From Thermocrispum agreste DSM 44070 (GTDB lineage: Bacteria; Actinomycetota; Actinomycetes; Mycobacteriales; Pseudonocardiaceae): a DNA stretch of 64,000 nucleotides. Below the pieces are notes generated by a model. That model made no database searches and was not told the origin of the DNA. It saw only the letters and a program-made list of their open reading frames with translations. Location: assembly GCF_000427905.1 (NCBI RefSeq), contig NZ_KE386603.1, forward strand, positions 863,332 to 927,331, written 5' to 3'. The translations under genes were made by a program, and so were the position numbers. Position 1 is the stretch's first letter; every line of letters begins with the position of its first letter. Of this stretch, positions 57,603-64,000 are shown one piece after another.

Positions 57603-58625
57603 ATGCGTGTTGGTGTGCTGACCGGCGGCGGTGACTGCCCGGGCTTGAACGCGGTCATCCGCGCGGTGGTCCGGAAGGGGATCGAAAAGCACGGGTGGGA
57701 CATCGTCGGCTTCCGTAACGGCTGGGCAGGCCCGGTGACCGGGGACAGCCGTCCGCTTGGCCTGGCCGACGTGGAGGACATCCTCGCCCGCGGCGGCACC
57801 ATCCTCGGGTCGTCGCGGACCAACCCGTACAAGGACGACAGTGTCGACAAGATCCGCGCGACGCTGCGCGACCAGGGCGTGGACGCCCTCATCGCGATCG
57901 GTGGCGAGGACACCCTCGGCGTGGCCAAGCGGCTCACCGACGACGGGATCAACGTCGTCGGGGTGCCCAAGACGATCGACAACGACCTGGACGCAACCGA
58001 CTACACGTTCGGCTTCGACACCGCGGTGCACATCGCGACCGAGGCCATCGACCGGCTGCGCACCACCGCGGAGTCGCACCACCGGGCGCTGGTGGTGGAG
58101 GTGATGGGCAGGCACGCGGGCTGGATCGCGCTGCACTCCGGCCTGGCAGGCGGGGCGAACGTGATCCTGGTGCCGGAGAAGCCGTTCAGCGTGGACAAGG
58201 TGGTCGAGTGGGTGCTCCGCCGGTTCGAGCGGGAGTACGCGCCGATCATCGTGGTGGCCGAGGGCGCTGTGCCGGAGGGCGGCAAGGAAGTGCTGCACTC
58301 CGGGGAGCGGGACGCGTTCGGCCATGTCCGGCTGGGCGGTGTCGGCCAGTGGCTGGCCGAGGAGATCGCCGATCGGACCGGCAAGGAGTCGCGCGCCGTG
58401 GTGCTCGGCCACACTCAGCGCGGCGGCACGCCCACCGCCTACGACCGGGTGCTGGCCACCCGGTTCGGGCTGCACGCCGTGGATGCAGTGGCCGACGAGG
58501 ACTGGGGCACCATGGTCGCGCTGCGCGGCACCGAGATCGTCCGGGTGAAGCTGTCCGAGGCGACCGCGAAACTCAAGGCCGTCCCGTTGGAGCGCTACGC
58601 CGAGGCGGAGGTCTTCTTCGGCTGA
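57603..58625 (+). CDS. Pyrophosphate-dependent 6-phosphofructokinase
   Basis: A 340-residue group III phosphofructokinase interconverting fructose-6-phosphate and fructose-1,6-bisphosphate. The phosphoryl-donor site reads IGGEDTLG (100-106): the residue aligned to Gly104 of the E. coli ATP enzyme is Asp103 here, and PKTIDNDL has Lys123 where ATP enzymes often have Gly. Asp plus Lys is the pyrophosphate signature known from Amycolatopsis methanolica. That reaction is reversible. The ATG at 57603 has GGAGGAC upstream. A hairpin follows. Confidence 0.93.
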   Translation: MRVGVLTGGGDCPGLNAVIRAVVRKGIEKHGWDIVGFRNGWAGPVTGDSRPLGLADVEDILARGGTILGSSRTNPYKDDSVDKIRATLRDQGVDALIAIGGEDTLGVAKRLTDDGINVVGVPKTIDNDLDATDYTFGFDTAVHIATEAIDRLRTTAESHHRALVVEVMGRHAGWIALHSGLAGGANVILVPEKPFSVDKVVEWVLRRFEREYAPIIVVAEGAVPEGGKEVLHSGERDAFGHVRLGGVGQWLAEEIADRTGKESRAVVLGHTQRGGTPTAYDRVLATRFGLHAVDAVADEDWGTMVALRGTEIVRVKLSEATAKLKAVPLERYAEAEVFFG

Positions 58626-58671
58626 TCACGGCCCGGTCCAGGCCCGATCCCGATCCGGTTCCGGTTCTGCC

Positions 58672-58707
58672 ACGGCCCGGTCGCGCGGTACGGCGTGGCC
58701 GGGCCGT
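58672..58707 (+). terminator. Hairpin after phosphofructokinase
   Basis: ACGGCCCGG (58672-58680) pairs with CCGGGCCGT (58699-58707), a 9-bp GC stem with an 18-base loop, 46 bases past the stop and before the murE start. Confidence 0.5.
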
Positions 58708-58850
58708 TCGCCGTGCCCGGCCGCCGTCCGTCCGCCCGGCCACGCTGCTGCGCTGCCGCCTGCCGTGGTGCCGCGCCGTGCCGTGGCGCGAATCGCCGGA
58801 GGGGCCAGCCCGAGCCGGGCGCCGTGAGCCCCACGGGTAACCTTCGGCCC

Positions 58851-60395
58851 GTGTCGCGCAGCTCTCCTGGCCCCACGCCCGGCCGTCGTCCCAGCCGGAC
58901 GACGCCGATGCCGTTGACGACCCTGCTCGCCAGGGCCGACGGCAGGCTGATCGCCGACCACGACGCGATGGACACCGTGGTGACCGGAACGACGCTGCGG
59001 GCCCACGAGGTCCGCCCCGGCGACCTGTTCGCCGCGGTGCCGGGGTCGCGCGCGCACGGCGCGGACTTCGCCGGCGAGGCGCTGGCCGCGGGTGCCGTCG
59101 CCATCCTCACCGACGAGGAAGGCGCGGCCCGGCCCGCCGTGGCCGACGCCGGGGTGCCGATCCTGGTCCATCCCGAGCCGCGTGCCGTGCTGGGGGAGGT
59201 GGCGGCGTGGATCTACGGTGAGCCGTCGCTGCGGCTGGCCGTGCTGGGCATCACCGGCACGTCGGGCAAGACCAGCACGGCGTACCTGGTCGAGTCCGGC
59301 CTGCGCGCCGCGGGCCTGACCACCGGCCTGATCGGCACGGTGGAGACCAGGGTGGCGGGCGAGGTGCTGCCCAGCTCGTTCACCACCCCGGAAGCGCCGG
59401 ACCTGCAAGCGCTGTTCGCGGTGATGGTCGAGCGGGGCGTCACCCACTGCCCGATGGAGGTCTCCAGCCACGCGCTGGCCATGGGCCGGGTCAACGGCAC
59501 CAGGTTCACCGTCGGCGCGTTCACCAACCTGTCGCAGGACCACCTGGACTTCCACCACAACATGTCGGACTACTTCGCGGCCAAGGCCAAGCTGTTCGAC
59601 GGCCGGTCGACCACCGAAGTCGTCGTGGTGGACAGCGAGTGGGGACAGCGGCTGGTGACTCCGCAGACGATCACCGTCGCGCTGGATGCCGGTTCGGGCG
59701 CGATCTGGACCGCCACGGACCTGATGACCTCGCCGACCGGGCAGCAGACGTTCACCATCCACGGACCGGACGGCCTGCAGCTGGCCGCGCAGCTGCCCAT
59801 GCCCGGGGAGTTCAACGTGGCGAACGCGCTGGTCGCCGCGGCGATACTGCACGCGGTCGGGGTTGAACCGCAGCACATCCGGCGCGGCCTGGCCGAAGTG
59901 CAGGTGCCCGGCCGGATGGAACGCATCGACGTCGGCCAGCCGTTCACCGCGGTGGTCGACTACGCGCACAAGCCGGCCGCGGTGGCCCAGGCGCTCGACG
60001 CGCTGCGGGCCAGGACCACCGGTCGGGTGATCACGGTGCTGGGCTGCGGCGGCGACCGGGACCGGGGCAAGCGGCCGCTGATGGGGGAGGCGGCGGCGCG
60101 GCGCAGCGACGTGCTGATCGTGACCGACGACAACCCACGGAGTGAGGACCCGGCGGCCATCCGCGCGGCCATGCTGCAAGGGGCGCGTGCGGTGCCCGCC
60201 GAGCATCGTGGTGAGATCACCGAGATCGCCGACAGGGCGAAGGCGATCCAGCACGCCGTGTCGCTGGCGCGTCCCGGCGACGTGGTGTTCGTCGGCGGCA
60301 AGGGCCACGAGACCGGCCAGGAGATCGCGGGTGAGATCCACCCGTTCTCGGACCGGGACGAACTCACCGCGGCATTGCGAGGAGTAGTGCAGTGA
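58851..60395 (+). CDS. murE: UDP-MurNAc-tripeptide synthetase MurE
   Basis: A 514-residue ligase adding the third stem-peptide residue. The ATP loop GITGTSGKTSTAYLV is intact and the DNPR motif (TDDNPRSED) specifies meso-diaminopimelate, agreeing with DapF in this window. The GTG at 58851 gives an Arg/Pro-rich start before MPLTTLLARADG; an ATG at the latter is a possible shorter start. Its stop overlaps the murF GTG. Unusually, no ftsI is upstream in this window. Confidence 0.95.
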   Translation: MSRSSPGPTPGRRPSRTTPMPLTTLLARADGRLIADHDAMDTVVTGTTLRAHEVRPGDLFAAVPGSRAHGADFAGEALAAGAVAILTDEEGAARPAVADAGVPILVHPEPRAVLGEVAAWIYGEPSLRLAVLGITGTSGKTSTAYLVESGLRAAGLTTGLIGTVETRVAGEVLPSSFTTPEAPDLQALFAVMVERGVTHCPMEVSSHALAMGRVNGTRFTVGAFTNLSQDHLDFHHNMSDYFAAKAKLFDGRSTTEVVVVDSEWGQRLVTPQTITVALDAGSGAIWTATDLMTSPTGQQTFTIHGPDGLQLAAQLPMPGEFNVANALVAAAILHAVGVEPQHIRRGLAEVQVPGRMERIDVGQPFTAVVDYAHKPAAVAQALDALRARTTGRVITVLGCGGDRDRGKRPLMGEAAARRSDVLIVTDDNPRSEDPAAIRAAMLQGARAVPAEHRGEITEIADRAKAIQHAVSLARPGDVVFVGGKGHETGQEIAGEIHPFSDRDELTAALRGVVQ

Positions 60396-61882
60396 TCCCG
60401 TTGACCTTGGCCGCCGTGGCGGAGATCGTCGGCGGCCGGCTTCACCGTGCCTCCGGGGACGAAGTCGTCACCGGGAGCGTGGAGTTCGATTCCCGCAAGG
60501 TGACCACCGGTGGCCTGTTCGTCGCGCTGCCCGGCGAGCGGGTGGACGGCCACGACTTCGCAGGCCAGGCGGTGGCCGCGGGCGCGGCGGGCGTGCTGGC
60601 CGCCCGCGAGGTGGACGCCCCGGCGGTGATCGTGCCGCCTGCGCGGCCCGGTTCGCACCGCGGATCGGTGGCGCTCGCCGGGGACACCGACGGATCCGGC
60701 GCCGCCGTGCTGCAGGCGCTCGGGCTGCTGGCCAGGCACGTGGTGGACGCGCTGACGCCGGGCGGGCTCACCGTCGTCGGGGTGACCGGCTCGTCCGGCA
60801 AGACGTCCACCAAGGACCTCATCGCGCAGCTGCTGGAGCCGATGGGCCCCACGGTGGCGCCGCCCGGCTCGTTCAACAACGAACTGGGGCACCCGTGGAC
60901 GGTGCTGAAGGCCGACCACTTGACCAAGCACCTGGTGCTGGAGATGTCCGCGCGGGGGACCGGGCACATCGCGCATCTGGCCACCATCGCGCCGCCGCGC
61001 ATCGGCGTGGTGCTCAACGTCGGCACCGCGCACGTGGGCGAGTTCGGCTCGCGGGAAGGCATCGCGCAGGCCAAGGGCGAGCTGCCCGAGGCACTGCCCG
61101 CGGCGGCCGGCGACGGCGCCGGAGGCGTCGCCGTGCTGAACGCCGACGACCCGCTGGTGGCGGCGATGGCCGAGCGCACCGCGGCCAGGGTGGTCCTGGT
61201 CGGCGAGTCACCGGCGGCACACGTTCGCGCCGAGCAGGTCCGGCTCGACGAGCTGGCTCGTCCCTCGTTCCGGCTGGTGACCGAGCACGGGCAGGCCGAC
61301 GTGCGGCTGCCGCTGCACGGCGAGCACCAGGTGGGCAACGCGCTGGCCGGTGCCGCCGTGGCGCTCGAACTGGGGGCATCGCCGGAGGAGGTCGCCGAAC
61401 GGCTGGGCGGGCTGCAGCTCCGGTCCCAGCAGCGCATGGCGGTCACCACCCGGCCGGACGGCGTGGTGGTGCTCAACGATTCCTACAACGCCAACCCCGA
61501 GTCGATGCGGGCCGCGTTGAAGGCGCTGGCGTCGATGAGCCGGGGCCGCCGGTCGTGGGCGGTCCTCGGTGAGATGGCCGAGCTGGGGGACGCTAGCGTG
61601 TCCGCGCACGACGAGATCGGTCGGCTCGCGGTGCGGCTGAACATCTCCCGGCTGGTGGTGGTCGGCGAACGGGCGGCACCCATGCACCACGGCGCGAGCC
61701 ACGAGGGATCGTGGGGTGACGAGTCGGTGCTGGTGCCGGACACCGCGGCGGCGATCGAGCTGCTGCGCCGCGAGCTCGAGCCGGGCGATGTCGTGCTGGT
61801 GAAAGCGTCCAATGCGGCGGGTCTCGGCGTCGTGGCCGACGCGTTGCTGGACCCGGCTGGTGCGAAAGGTGCAACCGCGTGA
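60392..61882 (+). CDS. murF: UDP-MurNAc-pentapeptide synthetase MurF
   Basis: A 496-residue ligase adding D-Ala-D-Ala. The ATP loop [15 protein letters not shown] is near residue 131; [25 protein letters not shown] and [11 protein letters not shown] are family motifs. GTG start inside the murE stop (four-base overlap) and stop overlapping the mraY start. Confidence 0.96.
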   Translation: MIPLTLAAVAEIVGGRLHRASGDEVVTGSVEFDSRKVTTGGLFVALPGERVDGHDFAGQAVAAGAAGVLAAREVDAPAVIVPPARPGSHRGSVALAGDTDGSGAAVLQALGLLARHVVDALTPGGLTVVGVTGSSGKTSTKDLIAQLLEPMGPTVAPPGSFNNELGHPWTVLKADHLTKHLVLEMSARGTGHIAHLATIAPPRIGVVLNVGTAHVGEFGSREGIAQAKGELPEALPAAAGDGAGGVAVLNADDPLVAAMAERTAARVVLVGESPAAHVRAEQVRLDELARPSFRLVTEHGQADVRLPLHGEHQVGNALAGAAVALELGASPEEVAERLGGLQLRSQQRMAVTTRPDGVVVLNDSYNANPESMRAALKALASMSRGRRSWAVLGEMAELGDASVSAHDEIGRLAVRLNISRLVVVGERAAPMHHGASHEGSWGDESVLVPDTAAAIELLRRELEPGDVVLVKASNAAGLGVVADALLDPAGAKGATA

Positions 61883-62961
61883 TCAGCATCCTGATTGCGG
61901 CTTCGATCGGCCTGCTGGTGTCGATCCTGGTGACGCCGTATCTGATCCGTGTCTTCGCCAAGCAGGGCTTCGGACAGGAGATCCGGGAAGAGGGCCCGGA
62001 GGGGCACAAGTCCAAGCGCGGCACACCGACCATGGGCGGGGTGGCGATCATCCTGGCGATGCTGGCGGGCTACTTCGCCGCGCACGGCATCCGCTGGGTG
62101 ACCGGGGGCACCCCGGGCCCGACGGTGTCCGGGCTGTTGGTGCTGTTCCTGGCCACCGGGCTGGGCCTGGTGGGCTTCCTGGACGACTTCATCAAGATCC
62201 GCAAACAGCGCAACCTGGGCCTGAACAAGACCTCGAAGCTGATCGGCCAGTTCGTGGTCGCGGTCGCCTTCGCCGTGCTGGCCATCCAGTTCCCGGATTC
62301 CGAGGGACTGACCCCGGCGTCGCTGCACCTGTCCGACGTGCGGGACATCGCGCTGATCACGTTCCCGCTGCCGGTCTTCATCGTGTTCTGCTACCTGCTC
62401 ATCTCGGCGTGGTCGAACGCGGTGAACTTCACCGACGGGCTGGACGGCCTGGCCGGTGGTGCCTCGGCGATGGTGCTGGGCACCTACGTGGTCATCTCGT
62501 TCTGGCAAGCCAGGCTCTCCTGCCAGGCCGAACCCCAGGTCGGCTGCTACGACGTGCGTGACCCGCTGGACCTGGCCGTGGTGGCGGCCGCCGCGGCGGG
62601 CGCGTGCATCGGCTTCCTGTGGTGGAACGCCGCGCCCGCCAAGATCTTCATGGGCGACACCGGCTCGCTGGCGCTCGGCGGCCTGGTCGCCGGGCTGTCG
62701 GTGACCACCAAGACCGAGTTGCTGGCCATCGTCATCGGCGGCCTGTTCGTGGTCGAGATGCTGTCCGTGGTGGTGCAGATCGCGGTGTTCCGCACCACCG
62801 GGCGGCGGTTGTTCCGCATGGCGCCGTTCCACCACCACTTCGAGCTGGCCGGGTGGGCGGAGACCACGGTCATCATCCGGTTCTGGCTGCTCGCCGGGAT
62901 CTGCTGCGGCCTCGGCCTCGGCCTGTTCTACAGCGAGCAGCTGAGCGTGCTGGGTGGCTGA
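61879..62961 (+). CDS. mraY: Phospho-MurNAc-pentapeptide translocase MraY
   Basis: A 360-residue membrane enzyme making lipid I, with about ten hydrophobic helices. Active-site motifs: [29 protein letters not shown] and the histidine motif [11 protein letters not shown] start overlaps murF. The C-terminus ends SVLGG and overlaps the start of murD. Confidence 0.97.
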   Translation: MISILIAASIGLLVSILVTPYLIRVFAKQGFGQEIREEGPEGHKSKRGTPTMGGVAIILAMLAGYFAAHGIRWVTGGTPGPTVSGLLVLFLATGLGLVGFLDDFIKIRKQRNLGLNKTSKLIGQFVVAVAFAVLAIQFPDSEGLTPASLHLSDVRDIALITFPLPVFIVFCYLLISAWSNAVNFTDGLDGLAGGASAMVLGTYVVISFWQARLSCQAEPQVGCYDVRDPLDLAVVAAAAAGACIGFLWWNAAPAKIFMGDTGSLALGGLVAGLSVTTKTELLAIVIGGLFVVEMLSVVVQIAVFRTTGRRLFRMAPFHHHFELAGWAETTVIIRFWLLAGICCGLGLGLFYSEQLSVLGG

Positions 62962-64000
62962 CGTGGTCGACGCCGTGATCAGCGAGCTGGCCGGCCGGAA
63001 GGTGCTGGTGGCCGGAGCCGGGGTCACCGGGCGGTCGGTGGCCGATGCGCTCACCGAAGCCGGAGCGCACGTGACGGTCACCGACGCCGACGCCGGGCGG
63101 CTCGGCGGGCTGGCCGACACCGGGGCCACCCTCGTGCCGGCTCTGGCCGAGCCCCCCGAGGGCACCGACCTGGTGGTGACCAGCCCGGGGTGGCGGCCGG
63201 AGTCGCCGCTGCTGGTGGCCGCCGCGCAGGCGGGCATCGAGGTGATCGGCGACGTGGAGCTGGCCTGGCGGATCGGCCAGCGGCAGGCCAGGCCCCCGGT
63301 GTGGCTGGCGGTGACCGGCACCAACGGCAAGACCACCACGGTCGGGATGCTCGAGGCGATCCTCAAGGCCGCCGGGGTGCACGCGGTGGCGTGTGGCAAC
63401 GTCGGGTTCGCGGTGCTGGATGCGGTCCGGGCCGGATACCACGTGCTGGCGGTCGAGCTGTCCAGCTTCCAGCTGCACTGGTCGTCCTCGCTTGCCCCGC
63501 GCGCGTCGGTGGTGCTCAACGTCGCCGAGGACCACATCGACTGGCACGGCGACATGGCCGCCTACGCGGCCGCGAAGGGCCGCATCCACGCCCGGTCGGA
63601 CGTGGTGATCTACAACGCGCAGGACGCCACGTCGGTGTCGGTGGCCGTCGACCATGCCGGTGCGGAGGCCAAGCGGGTCGGTTTCAGTCTGAACAGTCCG
63701 CGCCCGTACGAGGTCGGCGTGGTGGAGGACCTACTCGTGGACCGCGCGTTCGTGCCGGACCCGATCCGGGCCGCCGAGGAGCTGGCGACGCTGGCGGATG
63801 TCCGCCCGCAGGGGCCGCACAACGTGGCGAACGCGTTGGCGGCAGCGACGCTGGCACGCGCCTACGGTGTACCGCCGGAAGCGGTGCGGGACGGCTTGCG
63901 TGCCTACCAGCCGGGCGCCCACCGGGCCGTGGAAGTGGCCGAGATCGACGGCGTCCGGTACATCGACGACTCCAAGGCCACCAACCCGCACGCGGCCGCG
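62954..64000 (+). CDS. murD: UDP-MurNAc-Ala D-glutamate ligase MurD, 3' end cut by window
   Basis: The first 349 codons are visible and the frame is open to the last base. The N-terminal Rossmann domain ([22 protein letters not shown]), the ATP loop [18 protein letters not shown] and [12 protein letters not shown] are present, and it stops at [12 protein letters not shown]. Two in-frame GTG starts (62954, overlapping mraY by eight bases, and 62963) are possible. It continues the murE-murF-mraY operon and should be followed by ftsW and murG. Confidence 0.95.
   Translation, partial: MADVVDAVISELAGRKVLVAGAGVTGRSVADALTEAGAHVTVTDADAGRLGGLADTGATLVPALAEPPEGTDLVVTSPGWRPESPLLVAAAQAGIEVIGDVELAWRIGQRQARPPVWLAVTGTNGKTTTVGMLEAILKAAGVHAVACGNVGFAVLDAVRAGYHVLAVELSSFQLHWSSSLAPRASVVLNVAEDHIDWHGDMAAYAAAKGRIHARSDVVIYNAQDATSVSVAVDHAGAEAKRVGFSLNSPRPYEVGVVEDLLVDRAFVPDPIRAAEELATLADVRPQGPHNVANALAAATLARAYGVPPEAVRDGLRAYQPGAHRAVEVAEIDGVRYIDDSKATNPHAAA

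Noticed and set aside
60481-60500. tRNA T-loop-like string gttcgattccc
   Set aside because: It lies inside the intact murF coding sequence with no acceptor or anticodon stems around it.

Overview
The window is high-GC actinobacterial DNA (roughly 70% GC by eye; GTG/ATG starts, four-base stop/start overlaps, strong third-position GC). Gene content and order match the conserved recA - miaB - miaA - dapF - hflX - lexA - nrdR - ideR - sigB neighbourhood of mycobacteria and Pseudonocardiaceae. The phosphofructokinase carries the pyrophosphate-type signature known from Amycolatopsis methanolica, and MurE has the meso-diaminopimelate motif. I infer a member of the Pseudonocardiaceae. This is a core-chromosome region: I see no insertion sequence, prophage, tRNA, rRNA or cas gene.

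Layout. 1-10 kb: 5' part of peptide deformylase, the giant helicase Lhr, a divergent membrane-anchored Hsp70-like protein, a DUF3046 protein, recA and recX. 10.8-15.1 kb: an Sdh1-type succinate dehydrogenase operon headed by a 97-residue protein of unknown function. 15.4-18.7 kb: the gluABCD glutamate uptake operon on the minus strand. 19-27.8 kb: miaB, a membrane protein, a DUF349 protein, a dioxygenase-like protein, miaA, dapF, hflX and a secreted propeller-like protein. 27.8-33 kb: lexA facing a LysM protein across two SOS boxes, then nrdR-nrdJ. 33.7-40.4 kb: a CBS protein, a DUF4192 protein, galE-galK-ideR and a rhodanese. 41-49 kb: a lysine deacetylase/acetyltransferase pair (acuC-pat), a lipoprotein, an M23 peptidase and a class I fumarase. 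50.5-58.6 kb: sigB, dtd, a methyltransferase, DUF3099, a carboxylate-amine ligase, an acyltransferase, a 3'-5' exoribonuclease and PPi-phosphofructokinase. 58.8-64 kb: murE-murF-mraY-murD, cut by the window end.

How it fits together. recA, lexA and the LysM protein each have a near-perfect SOS box, so the window holds the core of the DNA-damage circuit. Perfect 9-bp DnaA boxes (TTGTCCACA), single or paired, lie upstream of recA, nrdR-nrdJ and the DUF4192 gene. This suggests a local link between replication initiation, dNTP supply, recombination and one uncharacterised gene, and it is the most interesting regulatory signal I found. The Sdh1 anchor carries cysteines and histidines that could hold a membrane Rieske cluster. 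acuC-pat looks like a self-contained on/off switch for lysine acetylation.

Unusually long gene-free stretches (about 0.5-1.4 kb) hold degenerate minisatellites with periods of 20, 34, 37, 59-60 and 61 bp. One is a two-copy 29-bp repeat with CRISPR type I-E geometry but no cas genes. Several spacers hold strong perfect hairpins that probably act as terminators.
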